Shown: piece by piece, positions 24,578 to 34,318 of the stretch | Position numbering within the stretch: position 1 is the stretch's first letter | Layout of the letters: every line of letters starts with the position of its first letter | Origin: JAWKWH01 sp963669455 | Lineage (GTDB): Bacteria > Pseudomonadota > Alphaproteobacteria > Rhizobiales > Rhizobiaceae | Assembly (NCBI GenBank): GCA_963669455.1 | Contig: OY770026.1 | Location: 3,534,001 to 3,598,000 of the forward strand | Direction of reading: 5' to 3' | DNA length: 64,000 nt | Program-made: the position numbers and the translations under genes | The notes under the pieces: model-generated | What the model saw: only the letters and a program-made list of their open reading frames with translations | Told to the model about the DNA's origin: nothing | The model's database searches: none

Positions 24578-25612
24578 TCAGGATTTTTCCGTGCTCCAGC
24601 ATCGCTTGGAAATGTCCAGGCCAAACATCGACGGGCTGCGCGCGTATGCGGCTATGCCAACCAGTGCGGCCAGCGGATGGGTGACAACCTTGACCGGAAG
24701 GGTCGCAAGGTAGTTTCCGTGGGGCGCTTTGTCTTCAAATGCCTGCCTGAAACCGGGCTGTTTCAGGGCGGGCAGGATTTTTCTGGCGATACCGCCGGTA
24801 AGATAGACACCGCCGCTACTCATGAACACCAGCGCGATGTCTCCAGCGACCCGGCCAAGAATGGTCACGAACAAGCTGAGCGCCTCGCAGGCGGCAGGAT
24901 CGCCTTTAGCCAAACCGGCAGCGCTGACATCGCGGGGGGTTTTAAGCTCCGGTTTCCTGCCGTCGACAGCGCAAATGGCAAGATAGACATTCATCAGGCC
25001 CGGACCGCTCAGCACCTGTTCGCCAGACACCCGCTCACCAGCTCCGGCAATCTGCCTGAAAATGGCCGTTTCCCGCTCGTTCCTCGGACCGATATCGATA
25101 TGCCCGCCTTCGCCTGCCAGCGGAAGCCAGGCACCGTTGTGATGCACAAGGCCCGCCACGCCCAGCCCCGTGCCCGGCCCCAATACCGCGCAGGGAAGGC
25201 CCGGCTGCGGATCGTGGCCGCCGATCTGCTCCATGTCATCAAAATCAAGCGCCAGGACAGCAAGCGCCTGAGCCTCAAAATCATTTAAAACGATGATGCA
25301 CCCCAGTCTCAGTGCTTTTAGCATTTCGCCTGGCCGGACGAACCAACCGGCGTTGGTGAGGGGAATTTCCTCGCCGAAAACCATGCCCGCCACTGCCAAA
25401 ATAGCGCTTTTCGGATGAATGGGCGTCCGGTCCAGCACTGTTTTCTGGATTGCTTCTTCCAGGCAATGGTAGTCAGCCGTCTGGGCAATGGGGAATTCGA
25501 CGGGATCGGACAGCTCGTCTTCCAGAAGGGCAAAACGCGCATTGGTACCACCAATGTCACCAATGAGAACCGGATAGTCCAGTCCGGCAATGGCAGGCTC
25601 GGTGGTTCCCAT
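24578..25612 (-). CDS. glk: Glucokinase
   Basis: 344 aa from ATG 25612 (TTG 25645 is an alternative adding 11 residues). Phosphorylates glucose with ATP in the cytoplasm. ATP-site motif GDIGGTNARFAL, catalytic Asp in VLNDFEAQALA, GPGTGLGVAGL, GEGGHIDIGPR and the final GGVYLTGGIARKI. Close to the rhizobial/Brucella Glk type. Single gene, separated from its neighbours by about 130 nt on each side. Confidence 0.94.
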   Translation of the reverse strand: MGTTEPAIAGLDYPVLIGDIGGTNARFALLEDELSDPVEFPIAQTADYHCLEEAIQKTVLDRTPIHPKSAILAVAGMVFGEEIPLTNAGWFVRPGEMLKALRLGCIIVLNDFEAQALAVLALDFDDMEQIGGHDPQPGLPCAVLGPGTGLGVAGLVHHNGAWLPLAGEGGHIDIGPRNERETAIFRQIAGAGERVSGEQVLSGPGLMNVYLAICAVDGRKPELKTPRDVSAAGLAKGDPAACEALSLFVTILGRVAGDIALVFMSSGGVYLTGGIARKILPALKQPGFRQAFEDKAPHGNYLATLPVKVVTHPLAALVGIAAYARSPSMFGLDISKRCWSTEKS

Positions 25613-25740
25613 CAATAACAAATCCAGTTGCTTTACCTGGCTCAAATTCCATTGGGATTGAGCTTCAATCGATTAAAACAATTCTGCCTATCGATTTGGA
25701 GCAAAAATCGCAATGGATATGAAACAGATGCACGCATTTG

Positions 25741-26736
25741 TCACCTGCCAGGGCGGGGCACCGGAATGGGAACGCGTTTTTCTCGTGATGGGGCGAAGGC
25801 GCTTGCGGTGGCTGGAAGGATGCCAGTGCCGGTAATTGTCACGGCGGCTTCCGATGATGGTGACGGGGCTTTCAGTACAGTCCGGCAGGCGGCCGGCAGG
25901 CTTGCCATCGTCATCACGTCACGGGCTTTGGGTTTTTTTGGCCCCTTCGCCGGACGCCAGGGCTCTTTGGTAAACCACCAGGCCAGAGATTTGCCACAAC
26001 CCGTCCCCTTCGGTGTCGATGCCTGGCGCTTGCAGCCGGTCGAGCCGGGTGGGCAACCGATGCGGACATGGAAATGATAGTGATGACCCCAAAACGGCCT
26101 GATCTTGCGCAACCAGGACCGGTCTCCTGACACGGTATCACAGAGCTTTTTCTTGATGCCGGGATGGACCAGTATCCGCTCGACATTCCTGTTGTTGGCG
26201 GCAAGCCGCAATATTGCCTCGTGCGACCGGGTCCAGCGGCGATCATCAACATAAAGCGAGTTTCGCTTGAGCACTGAGACCGCGCTTACTTTTTCGCGCT
26301 CCTGGACCGAAAACCGTTTTGCCGGCATCGGCATGAACCATATATCGGCGTCGAGACCGATCTGATGGGAGGCATGGCCTGAGAGCATCGGTCCGCCGCG
26401 TGGTTGTGAAATATCGCCAACCAGCAGGCCGTTCCACCCCTCGCCGGCGGCTTCGCGCGACAGTCTTTCAACCGCTTTGATCAGTTTTGGATGCCCCCAG
26501 CGCCGGTTGCGCGAAATCCGCATTGCCTGCCAGCGCGGGCCATCACGGGCGATTGCCACGCCGCCGGACAGGCACCCTTTGGAATAAAAACCGTAGGATT
26601 TCGCTTCGATTGCCGCCGGCAGGCGTTTGGAGCCGAACAGGTTCTTGGCTAGCGGCTCTTTGGCCATGGCGGGATTTGCGGCGATGAACCCAATTGCCAC
26701 GGAAATTGCCACACATAATCTGCTTTTCAAAGTCAT
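25741..26736 (-). CDS. mepA: Penicillin-insensitive murein endopeptidase
   Basis: 331 aa. Cleaves the D-Ala-mDAP cross-links of peptidoglycan in the periplasm. Signal peptide at 1-25 (RLCVAISVAIGFIAANPAMA, cut before KEP), which decides for ATG 26736 over 26781. Metal ligands visible in SGHASHQIGLDADIWF and HHYHFHVRIGCP. The C-terminal about 90 residues are Pro/Lys-rich and variable. Confidence 0.93.
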   Translation of the reverse strand: MTLKSRLCVAISVAIGFIAANPAMAKEPLAKNLFGSKRLPAAIEAKSYGFYSKGCLSGGVAIARDGPRWQAMRISRNRRWGHPKLIKAVERLSREAAGEGWNGLLVGDISQPRGGPMLSGHASHQIGLDADIWFMPMPAKRFSVQEREKVSAVSVLKRNSLYVDDRRWTRSHEAILRLAANNRNVERILVHPGIKKKLCDTVSGDRSWLRKIRPFWGHHYHFHVRIGCPPGSTGCKRQASTPKGTGCGKSLAWWFTKEPWRPAKGPKKPKARDVMTMASLPAACRTVLKAPSPSSEAAVTITGTGILPATASAFAPSREKRVPIPVPRPGR

Positions 26737-26861
26737 GTCCAAACCACCCGGTTGGTTTTGTCGCGCCCGCTTCAGGTTCATCGTCTATGGTTAACGAACT
26801 GTAAAGCTCCGATGAGGACGCTTCCTCCAATCTACCGGCAAATGTGGCGGTGCTGCGGCCC

Positions 26862-27737
26862 CTACTCGGCCTGCCAGTTTCCCTCAGCCCAGATTGCCGT
26901 AAGCGTGCCCCGATAATCGGGATATCTTAATTCAAACCCGGCCTGTTTCAGCCGCGCATTGGAGACCCGTTTGTTTTCACCGTAAAACGAGCGCGCCATC
27001 GACGTCAGCTCCGCTTCGGCGAACGGTATTCCGGCCGGCACCTCCACCTTCATCAACCGAGCCGCAAATGCAATCACATCCTGCGGCGGCGCCGGCTCGT
27101 CATCGGTCACATTGAAGATGCCATCAAGACGTTTGCCCGCCAGATGCGCAATCGCTCCGGCAATGTCGGCGACATGAATGCGATTGAAAACCTGGCCCGG
27201 TTTGATCAGACGGCGCGCTGTCCCGGCGGAAAGCTTGTTGAAGGCATTGCGGCCCGGTCCGTAAATGCCGGCGAGACGCAAAATTGCGACCGGGAGACCG
27301 GCTTTCTGGCCAAATGCCTTCCATTCGCGCTCCGCATCCACGCGCCATTTCGACCGTTTCGATACTGGCCGGCATTCGGTTTGCTCATCCACCCACTCGC
27401 CACCATGATCGCCATAAACGCCAACTGTCGACAGATAACCCACCCATTCAAGGCAGGGCATTTCATGTGCGATCACCCTTGATGCCACCCGCAACACCGG
27501 ATCGCCGCGTTCATCGGGGGCGGCGGAGACAACCATGTGGGTTACGGACTTCAGATATTCCGCAATATCGTCCGTCAGCGTTTCTCCATCAAAGATAAAG
27601 GGCTTTATTCCGGCCGCCTCCAGCCGTGGAAACCGGCCTCGATCCCTGGTGGTGCCGGCAATGATGCTTTGCCTGGTGCCAGGCGACCGTGCGAGCGCGC
27701 GTACGCTGTAGCCGGCCCCAAATAGAAAGAGGTTCAT
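26862..27737 (-). CDS. NAD(P)-dependent epimerase/dehydratase-like protein
   Basis: 291 aa. Short-chain extended Rossmann fold: LFLFGAGYSVRALAR is the nucleotide-binding start and VGYLSTVGVYGDHGG carries the Ser/Thr and Tyr of the active site; ILRLAGIYGPGRN follows. ATG 27737 overlaps the queG stop (ATGA), so it is coupled to queG. Similar proteins (YeeZ-like) sit beside queG and a GST in many Hyphomicrobiales. Substrate unknown. Confidence 0.88.
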   Translation of the reverse strand: MNLFLFGAGYSVRALARSPGTRQSIIAGTTRDRGRFPRLEAAGIKPFIFDGETLTDDIAEYLKSVTHMVVSAAPDERGDPVLRVASRVIAHEMPCLEWVGYLSTVGVYGDHGGEWVDEQTECRPVSKRSKWRVDAEREWKAFGQKAGLPVAILRLAGIYGPGRNAFNKLSAGTARRLIKPGQVFNRIHVADIAGAIAHLAGKRLDGIFNVTDDEPAPPQDVIAFAARLMKVEVPAGIPFAEAELTSMARSFYGENKRVSNARLKQAGFELRYPDYRGTLTAIWAEGNWQAE

Positions 27738-28894
27738 TGCCCGGTCTCCCTCTTGCCATTTTGCACAGCCGCCCATTCCCTCAAAACGGTATGATCCGTT
27801 TCCACCGATACCGCATTTTTGCGCAGAGCGGCAAACGCGTCAGCATCCATTAATTGCGACAGTGCCCACACCGCTGCCCCGCGCACCAGCGATGACGGAT
27901 CGCCAAGCAGTATATGGCAACGGTTCTGCAACGTGCTGTCGCCGGAATTCCCAGCCGCTATCAGACAATTGCGGATAAACCGGTCCCGCCCGATGCGCTT
28001 CACCGGGGAGCCGGAGAAAAACGACCGGAAAGCGGCATCGTCCAATTCGAGCAGATCGGCGAGTTTTGGCGCGATCAGATCCTGGCGCGCCGTCAGCTTT
28101 ATTTCAGCGGTGGCGGACGCAAATTTGTTCCATGGACAGACGGCCAGACAATCATCACAACCGTAAATCCGGTTGCCGATTGCTTTTCTGAATTCATGCG
28201 GAACGGGACCCTTGTGTTCGATGGTGAGATAGGAAATGCAGCGTCTGGCGTCGATCTGGTAGGCGTTTGGAAATGCGTTGGTCGGGCAAATATCGAGGCA
28301 GGCACGGCATTGACCGCAATGATCGGTCCCAGGGTCGTCGGGAACAAGCGCCAGTGTGGTAAATATCGAGCCTAAGAACAGCCAGGAACCGTGCTCGCGG
28401 CTGACAAGATTTGTGTGCTTTCCCTGCCAGCCGATGCCCGAGGCCTCGGCCAGCGGTTTTTCCATTACCGGGGCGGTATCGACAAATATTTTTACCCTGG
28501 CATCCGTTCGGGCGGCCAGCCGGCCGGCGATGGTTTTCAGCCTTCCCTTGATCAGATCATGGTAATCGCGGTTGCGCGCATAGACCGATATGCCGCCATG
28601 AGCGGGCCTTTGCAAACCTGCCAGCGGATCCTCAGCCGGTCCATAGTTCATCGCCAACATGATAACGGTTTCAGCCTCGGGCCAAAGGGCTTTGGGGCTT
28701 GCCCGCCTTGCCGCGGTCTCGGCCATCCAGCTCATGGTTCCATGATAATTGCTGCCAAGATAGGCGTTCAATTTGTCAGCCCTGCCGGGCACGGCTTTGG
28801 CTGACGCAATCGCGACAGTGCTAAACCCGTTATCGTCTGCCTCCCGCGCCAGCCATCGGCGTATCTCGTCATCGCGGCGAAGCACGCCAGCCAT
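27734..28894 (-). CDS. queG: Epoxyqueuosine reductase
   Basis: 386 aa. Last step of queuosine tRNA modification, a cobalamin and iron-sulfur enzyme. Two 4Fe-4S motifs are present: CGQCRACLDICPT and CDDCLAVCPWNKF. N-terminal FSTVAIASA and the MLAMNYGP segment are typical. ATG 28894 begins 2 nt after the upstream GST stop; the epimerase gene overlaps its end. Operon GST-queG-epimerase. Confidence 0.96.
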   Translation of the reverse strand: MAGVLRRDDEIRRWLAREADDNGFSTVAIASAKAVPGRADKLNAYLGSNYHGTMSWMAETAARRASPKALWPEAETVIMLAMNYGPAEDPLAGLQRPAHGGISVYARNRDYHDLIKGRLKTIAGRLAARTDARVKIFVDTAPVMEKPLAEASGIGWQGKHTNLVSREHGSWLFLGSIFTTLALVPDDPGTDHCGQCRACLDICPTNAFPNAYQIDARRCISYLTIEHKGPVPHEFRKAIGNRIYGCDDCLAVCPWNKFASATAEIKLTARQDLIAPKLADLLELDDAAFRSFFSGSPVKRIGRDRFIRNCLIAAGNSGDSTLQNRCHILLGDPSSLVRGAAVWALSQLMDADAFAALRKNAVSVETDHTVLREWAAVQNGKRETGQ

Positions 28895-28896
28895 CG

Positions 28897-29589
28897 TCAA
28901 AAATCGAGGTCGGGATAGTGCGATACAGGCGGCACGCCACGCATCCGGTCGGCTAAAAGCGGGCGGAATGACGGCCGCGATTTCAGCCGTTGATACCAGT
29001 CACGCGCCACCGGATAGGCCGCCCAGTCGATTTCGCCCAGATAGTCGAGACAGGAGAGCGTCGCACCGGCCGCCATGTCGGCATAGGAAAGCCGGCTGCC
29101 GGCAAGCCAGTTGGACCGGTTTGCCAGCCAGGCGGTGTATTTTAAATGTTGCTTGATGTTGGCGCGCGCTGCCCTCAAAACCGAGGAATCGGGCGCCCCG
29201 CCGCCAATCGACCCCGGCATGATTTGCTTGAACGCCCGCTCGCGCACCAAAAACCGGGTCACATCGTTTTCGGTCTTGATCAGGAACCAGTCTACCAGAC
29301 GGCGAATTTCTGCCCGTTCCATCGGATCGTCAGCGAAAAGCCGCCGGTCGCGCATCATCACACCGCGGGTTTCATCCAGATATTCGGCAATGACGGTAGA
29401 GCCGCAAATCGGCATCCCACCTTCGGCGACCAACACCGGTATGGTTCCGGCTGGATTGAGCGCCAAAAACTCCTTGCGCCGCTCCCAGGGCTTTTCTTCC
29501 TCCAGATCAACCTCTTCGCCATATTCGGCCAGAACCAGGCGAACAAAGCGGCAGGATGCGAGAAGCGGGTGATGATAAAGGGTCAGCAT
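28897..29589 (-). CDS. Glutathione S-transferase family protein
   Basis: 230 aa. N-terminal thioredoxin-like domain with LTLYHHPLLASCRFVRLVLA (CxxF-type active region), NPAGTIPVLV (cis-Pro) and CGSTVIAEYL; helical C-terminal domain with RLSYADMAAG (N-capping box). ATG 29589 chosen because the MLTLYHHP start fits the family. First gene of the GST-queG-epimerase operon. Substrate unknown. Confidence 0.92.
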   Translation of the reverse strand: MLTLYHHPLLASCRFVRLVLAEYGEEVDLEEEKPWERRKEFLALNPAGTIPVLVAEGGMPICGSTVIAEYLDETRGVMMRDRRLFADDPMERAEIRRLVDWFLIKTENDVTRFLVRERAFKQIMPGSIGGGAPDSSVLRAARANIKQHLKYTAWLANRSNWLAGSRLSYADMAAGATLSCLDYLGEIDWAAYPVARDWYQRLKSRPSFRPLLADRMRGVPPVSHYPDLDF

Positions 29590-29740
29590 GCAATCACTAT
29601 AACGCAATGAAGTATGGTGTTTTTTCCGCCGGGCCGATAAATCTCCGCCAAGCGATTCTGAATGACCGTCGGCAGCTTTGCAGCTATAGGCAACCTGGAG
29701 TCGGCTTGCAAGAACAGTAGATGCGGGAAAATAATTCTAG

Positions 29741-30547
29741 ATGGAAGATCAGTCGATTACCGGGGCATTGCTGCTCGGTCTGCTGGAAGGCATTACCGAG
29801 TTCATTCCTGTTTCGTCCACCGGGCATATCCTGCTTGCCGGGCATTTTCTGGGGTTCAAGTCGACGGGCAAGTCGTTTGAAGTGCTGATACAGCTGGGCG
29901 CTATTCTGGCAATCCTGACCGTCTATTTCTCGCGGCTGTGGAAAATTCTCACCGATCTGCCCAGGGACAAGCGCACGCAGCGTTTTGTGCTTGGAATATT
30001 GATCGCATTCCTGCCGGCTGCAATCATCGGCGCGTCGGCGCACGGATTTATCAAGTCGGTTCTGTTTGAAACGCCGATGCTCATCTGCATCATGCTTATG
30101 ATCGGCGGTGTCATCTTGCTTTGGGTCGACAGGCTGGCGCTTCAGCCAAAACATCACGATGTGATGGACTATCCGCTCGGGCTTTGTTTGAAAATCGGCT
30201 TGTTTCAGTGTCTGGCCATGGTCCCCGGCACCTCGCGCTCGGGCGCAACCATTGTCGGTGCCTTGCTGATGGGGGCCGACAAGCGGTCGGCGGCGGAGTT
30301 TTCGTTTTTCCTCGCAATGCCGACCATGGCTGGCGCATTTGCCTATGATCTCTACAAGAACCGCGATGTTCTGTCGGCCGCCGATCTGCCGATCATTGCG
30401 GCGGGGTTTGTCATGGCGTTCATTGCCGCCGTGTTTGTCGTGCGCTACCTGCTCGATTATGTCTCTAGACATGGCTACCGCCTGTTTGGCTGGTGGCGTC
30501 TGATTGTCGGAAGCATTGGCCTGGCCGCTCTGCTGCTGCTTGGCTAA
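29741..30547 (+). CDS. uppP: Undecaprenyl-diphosphatase (BacA type)
   Basis: 268 aa integral membrane protein with about 8 helices. Recycles the undecaprenyl carrier for cell-wall synthesis; overproduction confers bacitracin resistance in other bacteria. Signature motifs LEGITEFIPVSSTGH with the active glutamates and MVPGTSRSGATI are intact. It converges on the TSUP gene with 2 nt between the stop codons. Confidence 0.97.
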   Translation: MEDQSITGALLLGLLEGITEFIPVSSTGHILLAGHFLGFKSTGKSFEVLIQLGAILAILTVYFSRLWKILTDLPRDKRTQRFVLGILIAFLPAAIIGASAHGFIKSVLFETPMLICIMLMIGGVILLWVDRLALQPKHHDVMDYPLGLCLKIGLFQCLAMVPGTSRSGATIVGALLMGADKRSAAEFSFFLAMPTMAGAFAYDLYKNRDVLSAADLPIIAAGFVMAFIAAVFVVRYLLDYVSRHGYRLFGWWRLIVGSIGLAALLLLG

Positions 30548-30549
30548 GT

Positions 30550-31317
30550 CTAGAGTATACCGGCAAGGCCGCGGCGGACCAGATCAATCGCCAATACGGT
30601 CAAAAGCAGTTTGAAGCCAAGGCGGAAGGTTTTTTCCGGCAAGGCATTTAATAGTCTGGTGCCGTAGACCGTTCCGATATAGCCGGTGAAGATCATCGCC
30701 GCCACAAGCGGCAGCCAGGTCCAAAAGGCGAAGCCGAGAACGCCAAAAGCGGCAATCTTCAATGCGTGCAGCATGGTCATGCTGGCGGCATGGGTGGCAA
30801 CCAGCGCTTTGCGGTCGCCGCTGATAACCTGGCCGAAAAAGGCCGAAATCAAAGGCCCGGTCGCGCCAAGCAGCATGGTCAGAGCCGAAATAATGGCGCC
30901 ACCCACCACCAGACCGGCGCCGGACAGGCGATCGAAACCTGGAATCTTCGTCCAGGTTACGATCACAACGAACAGGCCAAGCAATAATTTCAGCCAGGTA
31001 TCGGGCAGTTCCACGGCCAGTCCGGCGCCTGCTGCCGCGCCGAAAACCGCGCCCGCCAAAAACGGCCACAGCATCGGCCAGCAAATATTGGCGCGTTGAT
31101 GCCAGGCCCGCCCGGTGTTCGACCCAAGCTGCACGGCACCATGCACCGGTATCAGTGCGGCAACCGGCAGAAAGAGCCCCATCAGCGCCAGCATGGCAAC
31201 GCCGCCGCCAACTCCGAAGGCGGCGGTTAATGCAGAGGTGAAGAAGCTCGCGGCAATGAGGATTGCAGCCGCCGTCAGGGCCAATCCTTCGGGTAAGAGC
31301 AATGCGGCAATGTCCAA
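30550..31317 (-). CDS. TauE/SafE (TSUP) family membrane transporter
   Basis: 255 aa, about 8 transmembrane helices, with two TSUP half-repeats: TSALTAAFGVGGGVAMLALM and GATGPLISAFFGQV. Family members export sulfite, sulfoacetate or related anions; the substrate here is unknown. The next gene upstream on the same strand is the NDUFA9-like one, 12 nt away, so a shared transcript is likely. Confidence 0.9.
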   Translation of the reverse strand: MDIAALLLPEGLALTAAAILIAASFFTSALTAAFGVGGGVAMLALMGLFLPVAALIPVHGAVQLGSNTGRAWHQRANICWPMLWPFLAGAVFGAAAGAGLAVELPDTWLKLLLGLFVVIVTWTKIPGFDRLSGAGLVVGGAIISALTMLLGATGPLISAFFGQVISGDRKALVATHAASMTMLHALKIAAFGVLGFAFWTWLPLVAAMIFTGYIGTVYGTRLLNALPEKTFRLGFKLLLTVLAIDLVRRGLAGIL

Positions 31318-31328
31318 GGACTAGGTCT

Positions 31329-32297
31329 CTATGCCGGCTTGTTTGCGGTGAACTGGCCGGCCTCGCGGTAGCGCCACAGATAGGTTGGCAGCACCGCGTC
31401 GAGCGTGTGCGGCGATATTCCAAGCCCTTCGAGCGTGCGGCCGTCATCTGTTGCCTCCGGCGACACGATATTATCGGATTCCAGCAATTTGACCTGGTCG
31501 ACCGTCAGCAACGGATTGGGCAGAAGCTGCAGGAAATGCGCATTGAAGCGGGCAATCGGAAACGGCAGGTTTATGAGCCAGCGCTTGCGGCCAATGACGG
31601 CAAGCATTTTCTCCATGCACTCGCGAAAACTCAAAACCTCTGAACCGCCAAGCTCATAGATGCTTCCGCCTTCGATCTCACCGTCGACGGCCTTAGCAAT
31701 CGCCTCGGCGACATCGCCGACATAGACCGGCTGGAATTTGGTATGGCCGCCACCAATCAGCGGCAATGCCGGCGAGAAGCGGGCCATATCGGCAAATTTG
31801 TTAAAAAACCCGTCTTCCGGCCCGAAAACAAGCGATGGGCGCAACACGATTGCCTCCGGCAGCGTTTCAAACACCGCCTTCTCACCGCGCGCCTTTGTCT
31901 GGGCGTATTTGGAATTTGAACTTTCTGAAGCGCCGGTCACCGAGATATGAATCATCTTTGCGTCTGCGCTACGTGCAGCTTCGGCAATTTCGCGAGGCCC
32001 GAATTCCTGAATGGCGTCAAATTTCTGCTTGCCGGTCTCATAAAGAGCGCCGACCGAATTGATCACAACGTCAGCGCCTTTAACGGCGCGATCCACCGAC
32101 CAGCGATGGCGCAAATTGGCCTGAACGGTATGGATCTGGCCAACATTGCCGAGCGGCTGGAGGTGTCCTGCAAGATCGGGTCTGCGGCAGGCGACGCGAA
32201 TGCGGTAACCGCGGCGGGCCAGTTTTTGCACAACATAGCGCCCAATAAATCCGGATCCGCCGAAAACCGTAACGAGTTTGGAAGTTTCAAGTGACAT
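31329..32297 (-). CDS. NDUFA9-like NAD(P)-binding protein
   Basis: 322 aa. Extended short-chain dehydrogenase fold: VTVFGGSGFIGRYVVQKLAR at the N-terminus, then VINSVGALYE, ISVTGASESSNSKYAQTKAR (active Tyr/Lys region altered) and LRPSLVFGPEDGFFN. This type is called the complex I NDUFA9 subunit family and is conserved across alphaproteobacteria, where it is thought to support respiratory complex I assembly or quinone metabolism. ATG 32297 chosen. Confidence 0.9.
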   Translation of the reverse strand: MSLETSKLVTVFGGSGFIGRYVVQKLARRGYRIRVACRRPDLAGHLQPLGNVGQIHTVQANLRHRWSVDRAVKGADVVINSVGALYETGKQKFDAIQEFGPREIAEAARSADAKMIHISVTGASESSNSKYAQTKARGEKAVFETLPEAIVLRPSLVFGPEDGFFNKFADMARFSPALPLIGGGHTKFQPVYVGDVAEAIAKAVDGEIEGGSIYELGGSEVLSFRECMEKMLAVIGRKRWLINLPFPIARFNAHFLQLLPNPLLTVDQVKLLESDNIVSPEATDDGRTLEGLGISPHTLDAVLPTYLWRYREAGQFTANKPA

Positions 32298-32432
32298 TTT
32301 TTTGGCCTGCCCTTGTCCGTTTCGCATCTTCAAATCAGGTCATAATTCACCTTTCCCAACAAGGCAAAGGGAATTGGTGGCGCGTATGAGGTTTATCGCA
32401 ATGTGGTGCGGGGATCTTGAAGAGAAATGGCC

Positions 32433-33686
32433 TTACCTGATCTTTTTCACCAGTTTTGCACTTGGAAAACATGTGGGGTTCAACGCGTTCTTCGCCTGCC
32501 AGTCGCCGATGGAACGGCGGGTTTTGAAGCCCGGCAAGCCGTCGGCGCCGCCGACATCGTAGCCTTTTCCTTCCAGCGTTCGCTGCATGCCGGCAATATC
32601 GGAGCGGTAGAGACCGCCGACCTTGCCCCAGCGGCCTGAAAACGGTTTGGTGCCATAGGCGATTTTGTCGCCGGCATGGCCGATGAAAAGCGCGTAGAGA
32701 TCGCTCTCATTATATGCTTTCAGTACATAGAAATTCGGTGTCACGATGAAGGCTGGACCATGCCGGCCGGCCGGCATCAACAAAAAGCCCTCAGCCCTGG
32801 CTTCATGGGGTGGGAACGGCTTTTTTGAGACGCGTTTGATGCCCATTGCCGCCCAGTCGGCAATTTTGCGGCCCTGATCCGGGCCTTCCAGTGCGCAAGA
32901 GATCGAATTCGGCACTGTGACCTCAAAGCCCCAGTCGCGGCCGGTCACCCAGCCGAAATTGTTTAGATAATTGCCGATCGAGGCCAGTGTGTCGGCATCG
33001 GAACCCCAGATGTCACGCCTGCCATCGCCATTGCCATCAACGGCGTGTTTCAAATAGGAGGTCGGCAGGAATTGCGGCTGACCGAGCGCGCCGGCCCAGG
33101 AGGATTTCATCGCGCCAATCGAGGCATAGCCCTTTTCCACCATCACCAGCGCGCCAAGAAGCTCGCGGTAGAACAGCTCCTTTCTGGTCGACATAAATGC
33201 CTTGGTGCCGAGCACGCGAAAGGCATTGTGCGGGATTTTTACCCGCCCGAAGCCGGATTCCCGCCCCCAGATGGCGATGATGATATGTCCCGGCACGCCA
33301 TATTTCCGCTCTATCGCCTTTAGTGTGCTGGCGTGTTTTTTTACCAGTGTCCGGCCCGATGCGGCGATGTTGCCGAGTGTTTTTTGCGAAAAATAGTTGC
33401 CAGGCGATCCGAATTCCGCCTGGCGCTGTTTTTTCGGCGTTTTGGCCCTGGTTCCAGGCGAAACAAGATCGGGCAGCTTCCAGTTCAGCGCCACACCGGC
33501 AAAGGCGGCATCGAACGTTTTCTTCGACACGCCATTGGCCTTGGCGTCACGCCAAACATCGTTGGCGAGCCAGTGGCGAAATTGTTTTTCGACGGTGGCG
33601 CGCGAGGCGGCTTCGACTGTCACGATAAATGCCGACAACGCGACCCAAGTTGCCAATATAACTTTAGCTGCAAGCGCTCTTTTCAT
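32433..33686 (-). CDS. Lytic murein transglycosylase (MltB family) with peptidoglycan-binding domain
   Basis: 417 aa. Signal peptide 1-26 (LAAKVILATWVALSAFIVTVEA), transglycosylase domain with catalytic Glu in IIAIWGRESGFGR and the GALGQPQFLPTSYLKHAVDG segment, then a C-terminal peptidoglycan-binding domain (MQRTLEGKGYDVGGADGLPG). Cleaves glycan strands in the periplasm. Unusually, its ATG overlaps the stop of an unrelated cytosolic gene (ATGA at 33683-33686). Confidence 0.94.
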   Translation of the reverse strand: MKRALAAKVILATWVALSAFIVTVEAASRATVEKQFRHWLANDVWRDAKANGVSKKTFDAAFAGVALNWKLPDLVSPGTRAKTPKKQRQAEFGSPGNYFSQKTLGNIAASGRTLVKKHASTLKAIERKYGVPGHIIIAIWGRESGFGRVKIPHNAFRVLGTKAFMSTRKELFYRELLGALVMVEKGYASIGAMKSSWAGALGQPQFLPTSYLKHAVDGNGDGRRDIWGSDADTLASIGNYLNNFGWVTGRDWGFEVTVPNSISCALEGPDQGRKIADWAAMGIKRVSKKPFPPHEARAEGFLLMPAGRHGPAFIVTPNFYVLKAYNESDLYALFIGHAGDKIAYGTKPFSGRWGKVGGLYRSDIAGMQRTLEGKGYDVGGADGLPGFKTRRSIGDWQAKNALNPTCFPSAKLVKKIR

Positions 33687-34315
33687 CTGATCGGCTTTCC
33701 GGCCTTGATCCAGTCCCGCATCGCTTCGAGTAGCTCCGCAGTCGGATAGTCCAAGATGTCATCTTCGGAAAACCCTTTCTCGATCTGCCGTTCGTAATAC
33801 CATTCTTGAAAATCTTCATAGGCCCGCTTTATCGATTCAGCGCCGTTGGCAGCAATTCCAGCTTCAGTTACCAACCAGTTCCGGACGTTACGAATTATCT
33901 TTGCATAATCGTCCGCATGCGCTTTGATATCGACCCCGGAAAGATCGGAAATGGCTTTCTGATAGCGATAACGCTCGGATTCGAGGATAAGTATGTGCTT
34001 GTTTTCGCGACCATTTCCACGAAATTTCATGCAACCGTAATCAATACCCAATTCCAGTGGCATATTGAGCCGGAATATTTCCCCACCCTTGCTTGCTTCG
34101 CAACGGCTTAGATCGTGAATGGAATAAAGCGAGGCTTCGATCAACTCCGTAATCTTGTCGATTCTGCTCTCGCCTGCGTTGTCCCGCTCCGTTGCTAATC
34201 TTGGGTCAAATCCAAGATAGACAACGCAAAACATCATCGCTTGAAGGAGCGGTTCAAAATCCTTGTCAAATGGACAATTGATGAAGATGGACCTGTCGAA
34301 TGGCGACACGGCCAT
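33683..34315 (-). CDS. TIR/deoxyribosyltransferase-like protein of unknown function
   Basis: 210 aa. Begins SIFINCPFDKDFEPLLQAMM, then GFDPRLATERDNAGESRIDK, YSIHDLSRCEA and FRLNMPLELGIDYG. The first strand, the RxxKI helix, the IHDLSR motif and the ELG glutamate resemble the Rossmann-like fold shared by nucleoside deoxyribosyltransferases and TIR domains, many of which hydrolyse nucleotides or NAD in immunity. I know this family as widespread but without a named function. Good ribosome site GAAGGG 7 nt upstream. It starts 3 nt after the DUF2188 gene and overlaps the transglycosylase start. Catalytic activity is inference. Confidence 0.6.
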   Translation of the reverse strand: MAVSPFDRSIFINCPFDKDFEPLLQAMMFCVVYLGFDPRLATERDNAGESRIDKITELIEASLYSIHDLSRCEASKGGEIFRLNMPLELGIDYGCMKFRGNGRENKHILILESERYRYQKAISDLSGVDIKAHADDYAKIIRNVRNWLVTEAGIAANGAESIKRAYEDFQEWYYERQIEKGFSEDDILDYPTAELLEAMRDWIKAGKPIR

Positions 34316-34318
34316 AAA

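Noticed and set aside
24398..25288. 296-aa plus-strand frame over glk
   Set aside because: Antisense to glucokinase motifs that are fully conserved; composition typical of shadow frames in high-GC DNA.
29684..30472. 262-aa open frame antisense to uppP
   Set aside because: It is His/Arg/Gln-rich low-complexity translation of the complement of a clear uppP gene, with no domain and no ribosome site.
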